A DNA stretch of 64,000 bases from Parvularcula sp038749595 (GCA_038749595.1 JBCDHW010000006.1:62001-126000), one strand, 5' to 3'; positions 33,577-43,156 are shown, counted from the first letter of the stretch. Notes: generated by a model from the sequence alone, not told the origin. A program made the numbers and translations.

Positions 33577-35264
33577 TCTCTGGAAGGCGCCGCGGCGTGG
33601 TTCGCTGGCCGATTGAGAAGCACCACGGGCAGAAGGCCAAGCGCAACAATTAGAAGCGAAGCGGTCGATGCCTCGGCTAAACGCTCGTCGCTGGCTAAGC
33701 GATAGACTCGCGTTGCGAGCGTTTCAAAATTAAACGGGCGCAGGATCAGTGTCGCCGGTAGCTCGCGCATCACATCGACGAACACCAATGATCCGCTCAC
33801 GGCCAATTGCCCGCTCAGGAGCGGGAAATGGACCCGCGTCAACGTCGCTCGGCCTGTTGCACCTAACGTTGCGGCGGCTTCGTCGAGGACGGGCGGGATC
33901 TTGGCCATTCCGCTGCTCACCGCGTTGAACGACACGGTCAAGAAGCGGACGACCAAGGCATAGACCAAGACGATGATCGATCCGGACAGGATCAAACCGC
34001 CACCGTACCCCAGCGTATCGCGTGCCCACCGGGTAAGAGCGATGTCGAAACCACCGAGGGGGCCGAGCAAGCCGACAGCGAGAAGTGTTCCGGGTAACGC
34101 GTAACCAAGGGTCGTAAAGCGTACGCTTGACCGCAGCCCAACCTGCGTCGTCCTAGACGCCAAACGTCGCGACGCGCGCTGGGCATAGACCAGAATGACC
34201 GCGAGAAAGGATGCAACCACGGCGGTGGATGTCGCAGCGATGACACTATTAAGCGCATACCCACCCACAACTTCCGCCCTCTGACCATCTCCTACCGTGA
34301 AGGCCATCCAAGCAAGGCCGATAGCAGGGATCATAAACCCAGCGAATACCGGTAACCCACAGAGAACATGAGCAAACACTCGGCTCGTCCCCGTGAGCTT
34401 GAACAACGGTTCACCAGAGATGATCCGATCGTCACTGGCCACACGCCCTCGTCGGCTAGCGGCCTCGATCGCAACAAGAACCAGCACGACAAGCAACATC
34501 GACCCCGCCAGCTGCATGGCGGCGAGGCGGTCGCCAAGTGCGAACCATGTACGGAAGATTCCTGTACTGAACGTTGGAATCGCGAAATAGTCGGCAACAC
34601 CAAAGTCTGCCAATGTCTCCATCAACACGAGCGCGAGACCGCCAGCGATCGCTGGCCGCGCGCCGGGGACCGCAACGCGGAAGAACGCTTGCACTGGCGA
34701 CGCGCCCAAGCTCCGCGCTGCAAGAAACTCACTGCGCGACTGGACCGCAAACGACGCCCGCGCGAGAAGATAAACATACGGATAAAGAACAAGCGACAGC
34801 ATCAAAGCAGCACCCGGCATACTCCGGACCGACCACAACATCGCCGCACCCGGCTCGGCACCAAACACGCCGCGCAAAGCCGTCTGCACAGGGCCCGAAA
34901 CATCGAGAAGATCCGTGTAGAAATAAGCGATGATGTAGGCAGGCGCAGCGATGGGTAGAACCAGCGCCCATGACCAGAAACGGCGACCGGCAAATGCACA
35001 GGTGCTCACCACCCAGGCAGTCGACACCCCGATAAGGCTGGTCAGTATACCAACCATCACCATCAGAACGATCGAGTTGAGCGCATAAGTCGGCAGGATC
35101 GTCGAAAGCAGGTGATCGAACCCCTCACCGCCGCCCGAAACCAATGACAACAGAACCGCGATAATCGGCAACCCCGTGAGGATCGCTAACCCACCAGCCG
35201 CGAAGAACCATCCCCAAAGCGCGGATCGTCCCGTTCCACCAAAAGTCGCGCGGCTGCTTTGCAT
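33573..35264 (-). CDS. Ferric iron ABC transporter permease (FbpB/SfuB type)
   Basis: A 563-residue membrane protein with 12 or so helices made of two fused permease halves. EAA-type loops are visible in each half (LAARSLGASPVQAFFRVAVPGARP and DEAAATLGATGRATLTRVHFP). This two-halves-in-one architecture is typical of Fbp/Sfu iron transporters. It works with the ATPase and binding protein encoded on the other strand; the 41-base gap between permease and ATPase genes must hold divergent start signals. Confidence 0.88.
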   Translation of the reverse strand: MQSSRATFGGTGRSALWGWFFAAGGLAILTGLPIIAVLLSLVSGGGEGFDHLLSTILPTYALNSIVLMVMVGILTSLIGVSTAWVVSTCAFAGRRFWSWALVLPIAAPAYIIAYFYTDLLDVSGPVQTALRGVFGAEPGAAMLWSVRSMPGAALMLSLVLYPYVYLLARASFAVQSRSEFLAARSLGASPVQAFFRVAVPGARPAIAGGLALVLMETLADFGVADYFAIPTFSTGIFRTWFALGDRLAAMQLAGSMLLVVLVLVAIEAASRRGRVASDDRIISGEPLFKLTGTSRVFAHVLCGLPVFAGFMIPAIGLAWMAFTVGDGQRAEVVGGYALNSVIAATSTAVVASFLAVILVYAQRASRRLASRTTQVGLRSSVRFTTLGYALPGTLLAVGLLGPLGGFDIALTRWARDTLGYGGGLILSGSIIVLVYALVVRFLTVSFNAVSSGMAKIPPVLDEAAATLGATGRATLTRVHFPLLSGQLAVSGSLVFVDVMRELPATLILRPFNFETLATRVYRLASDERLAEASTASLLIVALGLLPVVLLNRPANHAAAPSRD

Positions 35265-35305
35265 CGGCCTTCGTTATCATAGTAAGACCAGTTCTCAAGA
35301 CTGGG

Positions 35306-36346
35306 GTGACACCAACATTGGGCTTTGAATTTCGCCAAATCCGCTTTGCCTACGGCGCGAAGTCGGTCCTCCGAGATGTCTCGCTGACGGCGCGGCCCGG
35401 CGAGATCACCTGCCTTTTCGGCCCGTCGGGTTGCGGGAAGACGACGCTGCTGCGGCTGGCCGCGGGGATGTTGAACATCCAGGACGGAGAGATACGGCTC
35501 AACGGTGCCGTGCTGGCCGCTCCGGGCACCCACGTCCCCCCGGAAAAGCGTCCCGTTGGCCTCGTGTTTCAGGAAGGCGCGCTCTTCCCGCATTTGACGG
35601 TGGCCCGTAATATTGGCTTCGGCGTCACCGATCCGAAGGCACGAAGCGGTATCGTCAAAGACCTGCTCCAGCAAATTGGGCTGACGGGCCGCGACGGCGC
35701 CTATCCGCACATGCTCTCCGGAGGGCAACGCCAGCGGGTGGCACTGGCCCGGGCCCTGGCTCCGCAACCGAGCGTTATCCTTCTCGATGAGCCGTTCGCG
35801 AGCATCGATGCGGTTCTCCGCCGCGCCCTTCGCGAAGAAACGCGACGCCTCCTGAAGGCGCGCGGCGCCATCGCCATTCTCGTGACCCATGACCCCGAAG
35901 AAGCCATGGAAGTTGGCGACAAGATTGCGGTGATGGCGGGCGGCGCCATCGTTCAGCACGCCTCGCCGCGCGATCTCTATGCCGCCCCCGCGACGGCGGA
36001 CGTTGCGAGCCTATTCGGTGGCGGCCAGCGCTTGGCAGCCCGCGAGCAAGGCGGCGTCTTGAACACACCGTTTGGGCCTTGGCCTCTCAACGCGCTCAGG
36101 CAAAGCCTCCCCGGCCGAGGCCCGGTCGAACTCGTTGCTCGGCCATCCGATCTCATCCTTTGTCCGGGCGACAGCGGTGCATTCATTGAGGACATCCGTG
36201 CGTTAGGTTCCCACGCAAGGATCGCCGTGCGCGCCCGATCGGGAGAGCGGCTCGCCGTAAATCTTCCGCCCGACCAATCCCCTCCTCCTGGGCCAGCCGT
36301 AAATGTCCTTCCCAAGGCAGGATCGCTGTTCGCTTTCCCCGCCTGA
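35306..36346 (+). CDS. Ferric iron ABC transporter ATP-binding protein (FbpC type)
   Basis: A 346-residue ATPase. Walker A is GPSGCGKTT (39-47), the signature LSGGQRQRVALARAL and Walker B VILLDEPF are present, followed by the His loop VTHDPEEAMEVGD. The C-terminal 100 residues form the regulatory OB-like domain typical of FbpC/PotA proteins. The start is a GTG at 35306 without a strong ribosome-binding site. It is followed by the binding-protein gene and is divergent from the permease gene. Confidence 0.88.
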   Translation: MTPTLGFEFRQIRFAYGAKSVLRDVSLTARPGEITCLFGPSGCGKTTLLRLAAGMLNIQDGEIRLNGAVLAAPGTHVPPEKRPVGLVFQEGALFPHLTVARNIGFGVTDPKARSGIVKDLLQQIGLTGRDGAYPHMLSGGQRQRVALARALAPQPSVILLDEPFASIDAVLRRALREETRRLLKARGAIAILVTHDPEEAMEVGDKIAVMAGGAIVQHASPRDLYAAPATADVASLFGGGQRLAAREQGGVLNTPFGPWPLNALRQSLPGRGPVELVARPSDLILCPGDSGAFIEDIRALGSHARIAVRARSGERLAVNLPPDQSPPPGPAVNVLPKAGSLFAFPA

Positions 36347-36436
36347 GCAGCGCGGTTGCATCGCTGGCGCTCAGCTAATAACCGTTCGCAAGCTCTAAAA
36401 TCGCAAAGCGCTCATCCGGCGCGAAAGGTATCGAAG

Positions 36437-37456
36437 ATGCTTGCCCGTTTCCTCTCCACGCTGTCCGCGGCGTCTCTCCTTTTCGGAGCGGCGTTTGCTC
36501 AGAACGGTGTCGTCAATCTCTACTCATCCCGCCACTACGACACTGACCTCGCCCTCTACGAAGAGTTCACCGCGAAGACCGGCATCAAGGTCAACCGGCT
36601 GGAATCCGGCGCCGATGCGCTGATCGAGCGGATCAAAGCCGAAGGCGAGTTTAGCCCCGCCGATGTCCTGATCACGGTCGACGCAGGCCGCCTTTGGCGA
36701 GCAGAACAGGCCGATGTGCTGAGCCCCGTGGCCTCGGACGTCCTGGCCGATCGCCTTCCCGACTCAATGCGCCACCCGGACGGTTTGTGGTTCGGATTGT
36801 CGAAGCGCGCCCGCGTCATCATTTTCAACAAGGCCGCGGGCAAACCCGAGGGTCTCGATGACTACGAAGATCTCGCCGATCCAAAGTTCCGTGGACAGAT
36901 TTGTATCCGGTCTTCGTCGAACATCTACAACATCTCGCTCCTGGCCTCGATCATCGCGCATCAAGGTGCCGAAGGCGCAGAAGCCTGGGCCAAGGGCGTC
37001 GTCGCCAATTTTGCGCGCCGACCGCAAGGTAATGACACCAGCCAAATCACCGCCGTGGCCAGCGGCGAATGCGCGATCTCCGTGGTGAACTCTTACTATC
37101 TCGCCCGCTTCGCAGCGTCCGATAACGCCAAAACGCGGCAGGTGTTCGACCAGGTCGGCGTCCTTTTTCCGAACCAGGACAATCGCGGCAGCCACGTCAA
37201 CATCAGCGGTGCCGGTGTGCTCAAAAATGCGCCCAACCGCGACAACGCCATCCGCTTTATTGAGTACCTCACCGAGGAAGCCGCGCAACGCTATTTTGCC
37301 AACGGAAACAACGAATATCCCGCCGTTCCAGGGATCGCACAATCGTCCGTTGTGGCAGCTTTGGGCACCTTTGACGAGGACGCTCTGAATGTCTCCGCAC
37401 TCGGACAAAATCAGGCTGAGGCGGTGAGGATTTTCGATCGGGTTGGCTGGCCGTAA
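36437..37456 (+). CDS. Ferric iron ABC transporter substrate-binding protein
   Basis: A 339-residue periplasmic protein with a signal peptide (MLARFLSTLSAASLLFGAAFA-Q). The mature part opens VVNLYSSRHYDTDLALYEEF and has the tyrosine pair in VVNSYYLARF, as in FutA/FbpA ferric-binding proteins, where tyrosines bind Fe3+. AAAGG at 36424-36428 supports the ATG at 36437. It is the last gene of the iron unit; the convergent PiuC-type gene follows. Confidence 0.88.
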   Translation: MLARFLSTLSAASLLFGAAFAQNGVVNLYSSRHYDTDLALYEEFTAKTGIKVNRLESGADALIERIKAEGEFSPADVLITVDAGRLWRAEQADVLSPVASDVLADRLPDSMRHPDGLWFGLSKRARVIIFNKAAGKPEGLDDYEDLADPKFRGQICIRSSSNIYNISLLASIIAHQGAEGAEAWAKGVVANFARRPQGNDTSQITAVASGECAISVVNSYYLARFAASDNAKTRQVFDQVGVLFPNQDNRGSHVNISGAGVLKNAPNRDNAIRFIEYLTEEAAQRYFANGNNEYPAVPGIAQSSVVAALGTFDEDALNVSALGQNQAEAVRIFDRVGWP

Positions 37457-37462
37457 GCCGAC

Positions 37463-38143
37463 CTAAGGACGGGCCCACATCCGCAACAGATTGGCGATGG
37501 TTTTGTCGAGCACCAACCGCTCGGCGGAACCATCGGGCAGCTCGGCCTTGAGCGAGACCTTCAGGTTCTCAAGATCAAACAACAACGCGCGCTGCGTTGG
37601 GTCAGCAATCAGGCTTTCGACCCACCCGACGCAGACCATCCGTACACCCTTGGTCACCGGCGTGACCTCATGAATGTCCGACGACGGATAAAGCACGAGC
37701 TCGCCGAGCTCGCCTTTCAGCCTTTGGCTCGCGCCGGATTGATGCACAATCAGCTCACCGCCCTCATAACTGTCGGGCGCAGAGAGAAAGAGCGTGAACG
37801 AGAGATCGGTTCTGAGGCGATCGCCGCCCACCTTCATCAGGCCATTGTCGACGTGGGGCCCGTAATGTCCCCCATCTGCCGTCCTGCTGATCAACAGCGA
37901 TGACATCCGCCGCGGCCGCGCAGCCGCCACGAAGACAGGGTTGGCGTAAAGCGCCTTGCGGATCCGCTCCGACACAGCTCGCCCCTCGGCCGAGGTAAGA
38001 TCCGCCTGCTCATTTTGCTTCACCCGCGCAGCCGTTTTTCCGGCCGTGGCCTTGCCATCACGCCACTTCAACGCGCCGATCCGGTCATGGATTTCAGCGA
38101 ACGCGGCGCCGTCCAAAATGTCGGTTATGGTGAGACTGCTCAA
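37463..38143 (-). CDS. Fe(II)/2-oxoglutarate PKHD-type hydroxylase (PiuC family)
   Basis: With a TTG start at 38143 the protein has 226 residues, the usual PiuC/YbiX length. The iron ligands are His97, Asp99 (HYGPHVDNG) and His158 (DIHEVTPV), with the 2-oxoglutarate Arg at about 168. PiuC proteins are iron-starvation-linked dioxygenases near siderophore receptors; their substrate is unknown. A longer ATG frame at 38224 would overlap the divergent gene's start. A Fur-box-like palindrome lies immediately upstream. A GTG at 38170 is an alternative start. Confidence 0.8.
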   Translation of the reverse strand: MSSLTITDILDGAAFAEIHDRIGALKWRDGKATAGKTAARVKQNEQADLTSAEGRAVSERIRKALYANPVFVAAARPRRMSSLLISRTADGGHYGPHVDNGLMKVGGDRLRTDLSFTLFLSAPDSYEGGELIVHQSGASQRLKGELGELVLYPSSDIHEVTPVTKGVRMVCVGWVESLIADPTQRALLFDLENLKVSLKAELPDGSAERLVLDKTIANLLRMWARP

Positions 38144-38149
38144 GAGACC

Positions 38150-38164
38150 TGCGAATTGATTGCA
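38150..38164. promoter_or_regulatory. Fur-box-like sequence
   Basis: TGCGAATTGATTGCA matches 12 of 15 bases of the better palindrome at 52872-52886. It sits between the divergent PiuC-type gene and the Gly/Glu lipoprotein, where iron control would be expected. The symmetry is imperfect, so confidence is limited. Confidence 0.4.
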
Positions 38165-38217
38165 ATAGACCGCGTCCGTCCTAGTATGCCGCAAACGTGA
38201 ACGACAACAGGTGAGCC

Positions 38218-39033
38218 ATGACAATTGATCTGAAAAAATGGGCTGGGCTCGGTTTGAGCACGGCCGTCCTCGGCACCAGCCTCGTCGCCTGCGGCGGAGA
38301 AGGCGGTGAGGATGAGCTTGGCGAAGGCCAAGAGCCTCAAGCCGAAAGCACGATGCCCTCCATGGACGGCGAGGGCGAAGGTGAAGGCGGTGAAGGCGAA
38401 GGTGGCGAGGGCGAAGGAGAAGGCGGCGAGGGTGAAGGCGGCGCAGATATCGGATCCCTGCCCCAACCCTTCCGCTTGGCCTTCATGGCCGGTCATGTCG
38501 AAGCAGGCCTCGCGCTCTATCGCGCTGGCGAACCAGAAATGGCTGCCCAGCACCTGCTTCACCCCGTCTCGGAAACCCATGAGGCCGAACGCGCCGGACT
38601 GGATGCCATTGGCTTTGACGCAGCAATCTTCGAAGCCGTCTTTAAGGCTCTGGAAGAGGGACGTCCCGCCGAAGAGATTGAACCACAACTCGCGGCAGCC
38701 GAAGCGAACCTTGCGATGATGGCCGAGAAAGCGGGCGGCGATCCTGCGGACATCATCCGCTTCCTGATGGAAACGATCGTCGAGGAATATACAATCGCAA
38801 TCACCGATGGCGCTGTCTCCGATCCGGGAGAGTACCAAGACGCGTTCGGTTTTGCAGTCGTCGCCCGGCAGCGCGCGCAAAAGCTCCCGAGCAACGTTGA
38901 CGAGGTCACCGCCGAACTCGATACGCTTCGTGCACTGTGGCCAGAGGCTCCCATCCCGCCCGAAACACCTGCGCCGGTTGGCCAGGTTGTCGCCCAAACC
39001 TCTCGGGTGGTCCTCGCTCTTCCCTCGCAATAG
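38218..39033 (+). CDS. Lipoprotein with Gly/Glu repeat, function unknown
   Basis: A 271-residue lipoprotein: signal up to Cys25 (SLVAC), an acidic linker and a Gly-Glu repeat (GEGEGEGG units, residues 51-75). The globular part has a His-containing helical segment (FMAGHVEAGLALYRAGEPEM followed by HLLHPVSETH). The spaced His and acidic residues could bind metal, and the arrangement faintly recalls imelysin/EfeO-type iron proteins, but I do not recognise the family. It diverges from the PiuC-type gene and follows the iron ABC genes, so a role in iron handling is plausible (inference). Confidence 0.75.
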   Translation: MTIDLKKWAGLGLSTAVLGTSLVACGGEGGEDELGEGQEPQAESTMPSMDGEGEGEGGEGEGGEGEGEGGEGEGGADIGSLPQPFRLAFMAGHVEAGLALYRAGEPEMAAQHLLHPVSETHEAERAGLDAIGFDAAIFEAVFKALEEGRPAEEIEPQLAAAEANLAMMAEKAGGDPADIIRFLMETIVEEYTIAITDGAVSDPGEYQDAFGFAVVARQRAQKLPSNVDEVTAELDTLRALWPEAPIPPETPAPVGQVVAQTSRVVLALPSQ

Positions 39034-39042
39034 TCACACCCA

Positions 39043-39080
39043 GAGATAGCGCCTTATACGAAACGATATGGCGCTATCTC
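39043..39080. repeat. Perfect 11-base inverted repeat
   Basis: GAGATAGCGCC at 39043-39053 and GGCGCTATCTC at 39070-39080 flank a 16-base AT-rich centre, between the convergent lipoprotein and TetR genes. No T-run follows on either strand. It may be a bidirectional terminator without a U-tract. Confidence 0.6.
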
Positions 39081-39114
39081 GACCAAAGAAGGAGCGAGCC
39101 TGACGCTCGCCGCA

Positions 39115-39705
39115 CTAGTGCTTCAGGCTGTCGAGAGTTTTTCTCAGGGCACTGACGAGGTCATCGCGGCTTCGCCCCATTCGGGCTTGGACACCCGTCG
39201 AAAAATAAAGCGCACTGGCCAACTCAGCGAACGCGCTCGGGTCGCGTACCCCCGGCGCGCGTCCCTCAGCTTGGGCATCGCGAAACGCATGCGCGAAGAG
39301 AACATTCAGCTCTTCTGTACACTGACCGACGCGTTCCGCAATTTCTGGATCACCCGAGGCAACATCAACACAGGTGGTGCACATCAGGCATCCGGCAGGG
39401 AACATCTCGGGCCGCAGCATTTTCTCGAAAATGCAATTGTAGAGAGCGTCGTATGGGCTAATGCCCGGCACCGCTAAGGCCGCCGAGATCGACGCTTTTG
39501 CTCGCTCCAAATAGGCATCGAGCACCGCAATGAAGATATCGCGCTTGCCGCCAAACGCTTGGTAAAGCGCGTATCGATTGAGCCCCGTCGCATCGACCAA
39601 GTTGCCAATCGAGACACCGTCATAACCCTCCCGCCAGAAAAGCTCTGTGGCGCGCTCGATGACGAGGTCCCGGTTGAATTCAACTCTCTTCTGCGGCGTT
39701 GGCAT
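39115..39705 (-). CDS. TetR-family regulator
   Basis: A 196-residue regulator. The helix-turn-helix is at about 12-58 (SIGNLVDATGLNRYALYQAFGGKRDIF). The C-terminal domain contains a cysteine-bearing GCLMCTTCVDVAS, as in many thiol- or electrophile-responsive relatives. Target genes are not evident: neither neighbour shows a matching inverted repeat that I can identify. Confidence 0.8.
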   Translation of the reverse strand: MPTPQKRVEFNRDLVIERATELFWREGYDGVSIGNLVDATGLNRYALYQAFGGKRDIFIAVLDAYLERAKASISAALAVPGISPYDALYNCIFEKMLRPEMFPAGCLMCTTCVDVASGDPEIAERVGQCTEELNVLFAHAFRDAQAEGRAPGVRDPSAFAELASALYFSTGVQARMGRSRDDLVSALRKTLDSLKH

Positions 39706-39862
39706 GGCGGAAAGACACTCTCACTCAGCACGCTTCCTACAGCGAACACCGCAGCCGCGTCAAAATCAGCCTGAGCGCTCGGCGGCGCGCGCCTTGCACA
39801 GCGGAAGTGCGCGCCCACTTAGGGGCCTAAAGATCTTCTGAAGGACAAGGTTAATCGGCCCG

Positions 39863-40627
39863 ATGATTGTACACGTCGCTTTATCACCAGAAACGGGAGC
39901 CGAGTACGTCGCCGAAGCCATCACCCGGCAACTTCAACAGAAGCCGAACAGCATCCTCGGCTTGGCCACCGGTCGCACGATGGAACCCGTCTACGAACGA
40001 TTGAGATACAACTATCGCACCGGACGATGTTCGTGGCGCAAAGCACGGACCTTCAACCTCGATGAGTACGTCCTCACAGGCAGCGGTCAGCACACGTCTA
40101 TCTTCCAGTTCATGCAAGACCAACTGATCAGGCATATCGATCTGCCATCGGAGCAATTCCACATCCCAAATGCTCACGCCGAGTCCCCGCGCAAAGAAGC
40201 AGAGGCTTACGAGGCCTTGCTGGACCAACATGAACCGATCGATCTTCAAATCCTCGGCATAGGGACGAATGGCCATATAGCGTTCAACGAGCCGGGAAGC
40301 GCAAAGGATTCGCGCACCCGCATTGTTCGCTTGGCCGAGGAAACCCTCACCCAGAACTTCGGCGCCACAGCCAGCCGCGCTCCCCGCCACGCCATCACCA
40401 TGGGGCTCGGCAGCATCGTTCGTGCGAGGAAGATCATCCTCCTCGCCACAGGCGTCAGCAAGCAAAACGCAATCACCAGCCTGCTCCAGCACAGCACGTT
40501 CACCCCGACATCTCCGGCGTCTGCGCTTGTGCACCACCCCAACGTCGAGCTTATCCTCGATCCCGCCGCCGCCGCAGGCATTGCGCGGCACGAGCATCGC
40601 CAGCCCGGCTCTGCGTCCACAATTTGA
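39863..40627 (+). CDS. nagB: Glucosamine-6-phosphate deaminase
   Basis: A 254-residue protein of the NagB family. LGLATGRTMEPVYERL binds phosphate, FNLDEYVLTGSGQHTSIFQF and GIGTNGHIAFNEPGS carry the active-site Asp and His, and LLATGVSKQNAI the conserved Lys. It converts glucosamine-6-phosphate to fructose-6-phosphate and ammonia in the cytoplasm. No nagA, transporter or GntR/NagR gene is adjacent, so it stands alone here. Confidence 0.9.
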   Translation: MIVHVALSPETGAEYVAEAITRQLQQKPNSILGLATGRTMEPVYERLRYNYRTGRCSWRKARTFNLDEYVLTGSGQHTSIFQFMQDQLIRHIDLPSEQFHIPNAHAESPRKEAEAYEALLDQHEPIDLQILGIGTNGHIAFNEPGSAKDSRTRIVRLAEETLTQNFGATASRAPRHAITMGLGSIVRARKIILLATGVSKQNAITSLLQHSTFTPTSPASALVHHPNVELILDPAAAAGIARHEHRQPGSASTI

Positions 40628-40687
40628 GAAACCCGCGCTGACGTCATAGGGTCCGACCATCGCCCCTATGTTTCGGAGAAGACGCGC

Positions 40688-43156
40688 GTGCCTAAAAACC
40701 TCCTTTCCCTTCGTTCTACCTTTCACTTAGCGGCATCGAGCTGTGCGCTCGCGCTGACGCTCGGCACGTCATGGGCGAGCCAGCCACCGATCATTCAACC
40801 GGGTGCGCCAGGTGAAGACGCGAAGGAACTGACCCCTGACCAGGCGCAGAGCATCGCCTCCTCGACCTTCACCAAAGACGATGTCGCGTTCATGCAAGGC
40901 ATGATCCCCCATCACCAGCAGGCGGTCGAAATGGCGGCCCTGGTGGCTGACCGCACCAACAACGAAGACATTATCTCCATCGCTGGTCGGATCGACGCCT
41001 CGCAGGGCGATGAGATCGCGTTCATGCAAGACTGGCTGAGCGATCGCGGTCAGGACGTGCCTAAAGTCTCAAAAGCCATGAACCACGACGGGGACCACGA
41101 CGGCGACCATCACGGTGACCACGGCGGTATGGCGATGGACCACAAAATGATGGGCATGGCCTCGCCGGAGCAAATGGAACAATTGGCCGGTCTTGAGGGA
41201 ACCCCCTTCGATCGGATGTTCCTACAACTGATGATCCCGCACCACGAGGGTGCCATCCGGATGGTGGAGGACCTCTTGGATAAACCGGGAACAGCCTATG
41301 ACCCGGTGCTCTACGAATTCACAAGCGACATCGTTGCCGACCAAAGCGCCGAGATCAAAACGATGGCCAGCCTGCTTGCAGGGCTTTCAGAAGACCCGCG
41401 GGCCAACCTTGCACCCGGTTTCGATGATGCCGGCTCCGCGGTCTTGAACCTGGAAGTCATCGCGTCGTTGCCAAAACCGCAAGGGTTCGTCGACCCCAGC
41501 AATCCGGCCGGCCTGCCACCTGCTCTGCCTAAGGATGAAACCGAAGAAGAGACGCGCGACGAAGACGACGACAAAACCGAGTGGAGCGAGCGCTACCCCG
41601 TTCTCGATTTCGCCAACACAGACATGGCGTTCTCCGGCGATACCCTCGTCGCAGGCAGCTATCACGGCTTCAACATCTACAAGCTGAACACGGACGGTAT
41701 TCCCCAGCTGAAGAGCTCGATCATCTGCCCCGGCGGTCAAGGAGATGTCTCCATCGTCGGTGATCTGCTGATCATGTCCGTGGAACAAACACGCGGCCGC
41801 GTTGATTGCGGGCTCGAAGGCGTCGCAGAAGACGTCAGCGATGAACGCTTCCGTGGACTGCGTATTTTCAACATCAGCGACCTTGAGCGGCCCCGCCAAG
41901 TGGGCCTGGTCCAAACATGCCGCGGGTCGCATACGCACTCCGTTGTCTCGGCCAACAACCGCCGCATTGTGGTCTACAACTCCGGCACATCCAGCGTCCG
42001 CGAAGAGGAAGAGCTCGAAGGATGCGTGTACGGACAACCTGGCGATGACCGCACGGCGTTGTTCAGCATCGACGTCATCGAGATCCCGGTGCGCAACCCA
42101 TCCAAAGCTCGGATCACATCGAGCCCACGGGTCTTTGCAGACCAGAAGACGGGACGCTTCGCGGGCCTGTGGGAAGGCGGCGACCACGGCGAAGGGACGC
42201 AGCGCACGCGGCGCACGGACCAATGCCACGACATCACTGTGTTCCCCGACGCGAAACTTGCCGCAGGCGCATGCTCCGGTAACGGGATTATTCTGGATAT
42301 CTCCGATCCGCTCAAGCCGGTTCGGATCGACGACGTCCGCGACACAGGATTTGCGTACTGGCACTCCGCCACTTTCAACAACGACGGGACAAAAGTTCTG
42401 TTTACGGATGAATGGGGCGGTGGTGCTTCGCCGCGATGCCGCGCATCGGATCCTGAAACCTGGGGCGCCGATGCGATCTACGACATCGTCGATGGCAAGC
42501 TTGAATTCCAAAGCTATTACAAGATCGCTGCTCCGCAAACGGAGGAAGAGAACTGCGTTGCCCATAACGGGTCGGTGGTCCCTGTTCCTGGCCGGGATAT
42601 CTTTGTCCAAGCTTGGTACCAAGGGGGCATGTCGATCATCGACTTCACCGACAGCGACGAGCCCGAAGAGATCGCTTTCTTCGACCGCGGCCCCATCCAC
42701 GAGGAGCTCCTGATTGTTGGCGGCTACTGGTCAACCTATTGGTATGATGGAAAAATTTACGGCACAGAAATCGTCCGTGGTCTGGATGTTTTCTCTCTCA
42801 CACCAAGCGAGTACTTGACCGAAAACGAAATAGCGGCAGCGGCGTTGGCCGATATGGGTGAAACCTTCAACCCGCAGCAGCAGTTCAAAGTGACGTGGCC
42901 TGATGAACCTGTCGTCGCCCATGCCTACCTCGACCAGCTTGAGCGGCACGGCGCTATGCCCAAAGACGATCTGTCTGAACTTCGCCTAACGTTGAAGCTC
43001 GCCCAAGCTACGCTTGATGCGGACAATCGCGATAAGGAGCTCGCAAGCCGGATTGAAGAGTTGCGGCCCGATATGAAGGACGTTGATGCTTCGCAAGCCA
43101 AACGCATCGGGGCGCTGCGTGACACCCTCGAAGGCATCGCTAAGCGCCTCAGCTAA
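40688..43156 (+). CDS. Secreted DUF305-LVIVD repeat protein
   Basis: An 822-residue exported protein. After the signal peptide (1-31) come two DUF305 motifs: FMQGMIPHHQQAVEMA (His75, His76) and LMIPHHEGAIRMVEDL (His185, His186). Between them is a His/Asp/Met-rich linker (131-157) that could bind copper or another metal. From about 310 to 770 the sequence has LVIVD-type beta-propeller repeats (LRIFNISDLERPRQVG, GIILDISDPLKPVRID, MSIIDFTDSDEPEEIAF). The start is GTG with GGAG upstream. The role is unknown; the domain mix suggests surface or periplasmic metal binding. Confidence 0.85.
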   Translation: MPKNLLSLRSTFHLAASSCALALTLGTSWASQPPIIQPGAPGEDAKELTPDQAQSIASSTFTKDDVAFMQGMIPHHQQAVEMAALVADRTNNEDIISIAGRIDASQGDEIAFMQDWLSDRGQDVPKVSKAMNHDGDHDGDHHGDHGGMAMDHKMMGMASPEQMEQLAGLEGTPFDRMFLQLMIPHHEGAIRMVEDLLDKPGTAYDPVLYEFTSDIVADQSAEIKTMASLLAGLSEDPRANLAPGFDDAGSAVLNLEVIASLPKPQGFVDPSNPAGLPPALPKDETEEETRDEDDDKTEWSERYPVLDFANTDMAFSGDTLVAGSYHGFNIYKLNTDGIPQLKSSIICPGGQGDVSIVGDLLIMSVEQTRGRVDCGLEGVAEDVSDERFRGLRIFNISDLERPRQVGLVQTCRGSHTHSVVSANNRRIVVYNSGTSSVREEEELEGCVYGQPGDDRTALFSIDVIEIPVRNPSKARITSSPRVFADQKTGRFAGLWEGGDHGEGTQRTRRTDQCHDITVFPDAKLAAGACSGNGIILDISDPLKPVRIDDVRDTGFAYWHSATFNNDGTKVLFTDEWGGGASPRCRASDPETWGADAIYDIVDGKLEFQSYYKIAAPQTEEENCVAHNGSVVPVPGRDIFVQAWYQGGMSIIDFTDSDEPEEIAFFDRGPIHEELLIVGGYWSTYWYDGKIYGTEIVRGLDVFSLTPSEYLTENEIAAAALADMGETFNPQQQFKVTWPDEPVVAHAYLDQLERHGAMPKDDLSELRLTLKLAQATLDADNRDKELASRIEELRPDMKDVDASQAKRIGALRDTLEGIAKRLS

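Noticed and set aside
35186..35959. Minus-strand frame over the FbpC gene
   Set aside because: The opposite strand has complete Walker and signature motifs; this frame has no features.
41387..42700. 437-codon minus-strand frame over the DUF305-LVIVD gene
   Set aside because: Antisense shadow of a protein with a signal peptide and repeated domain motifs.
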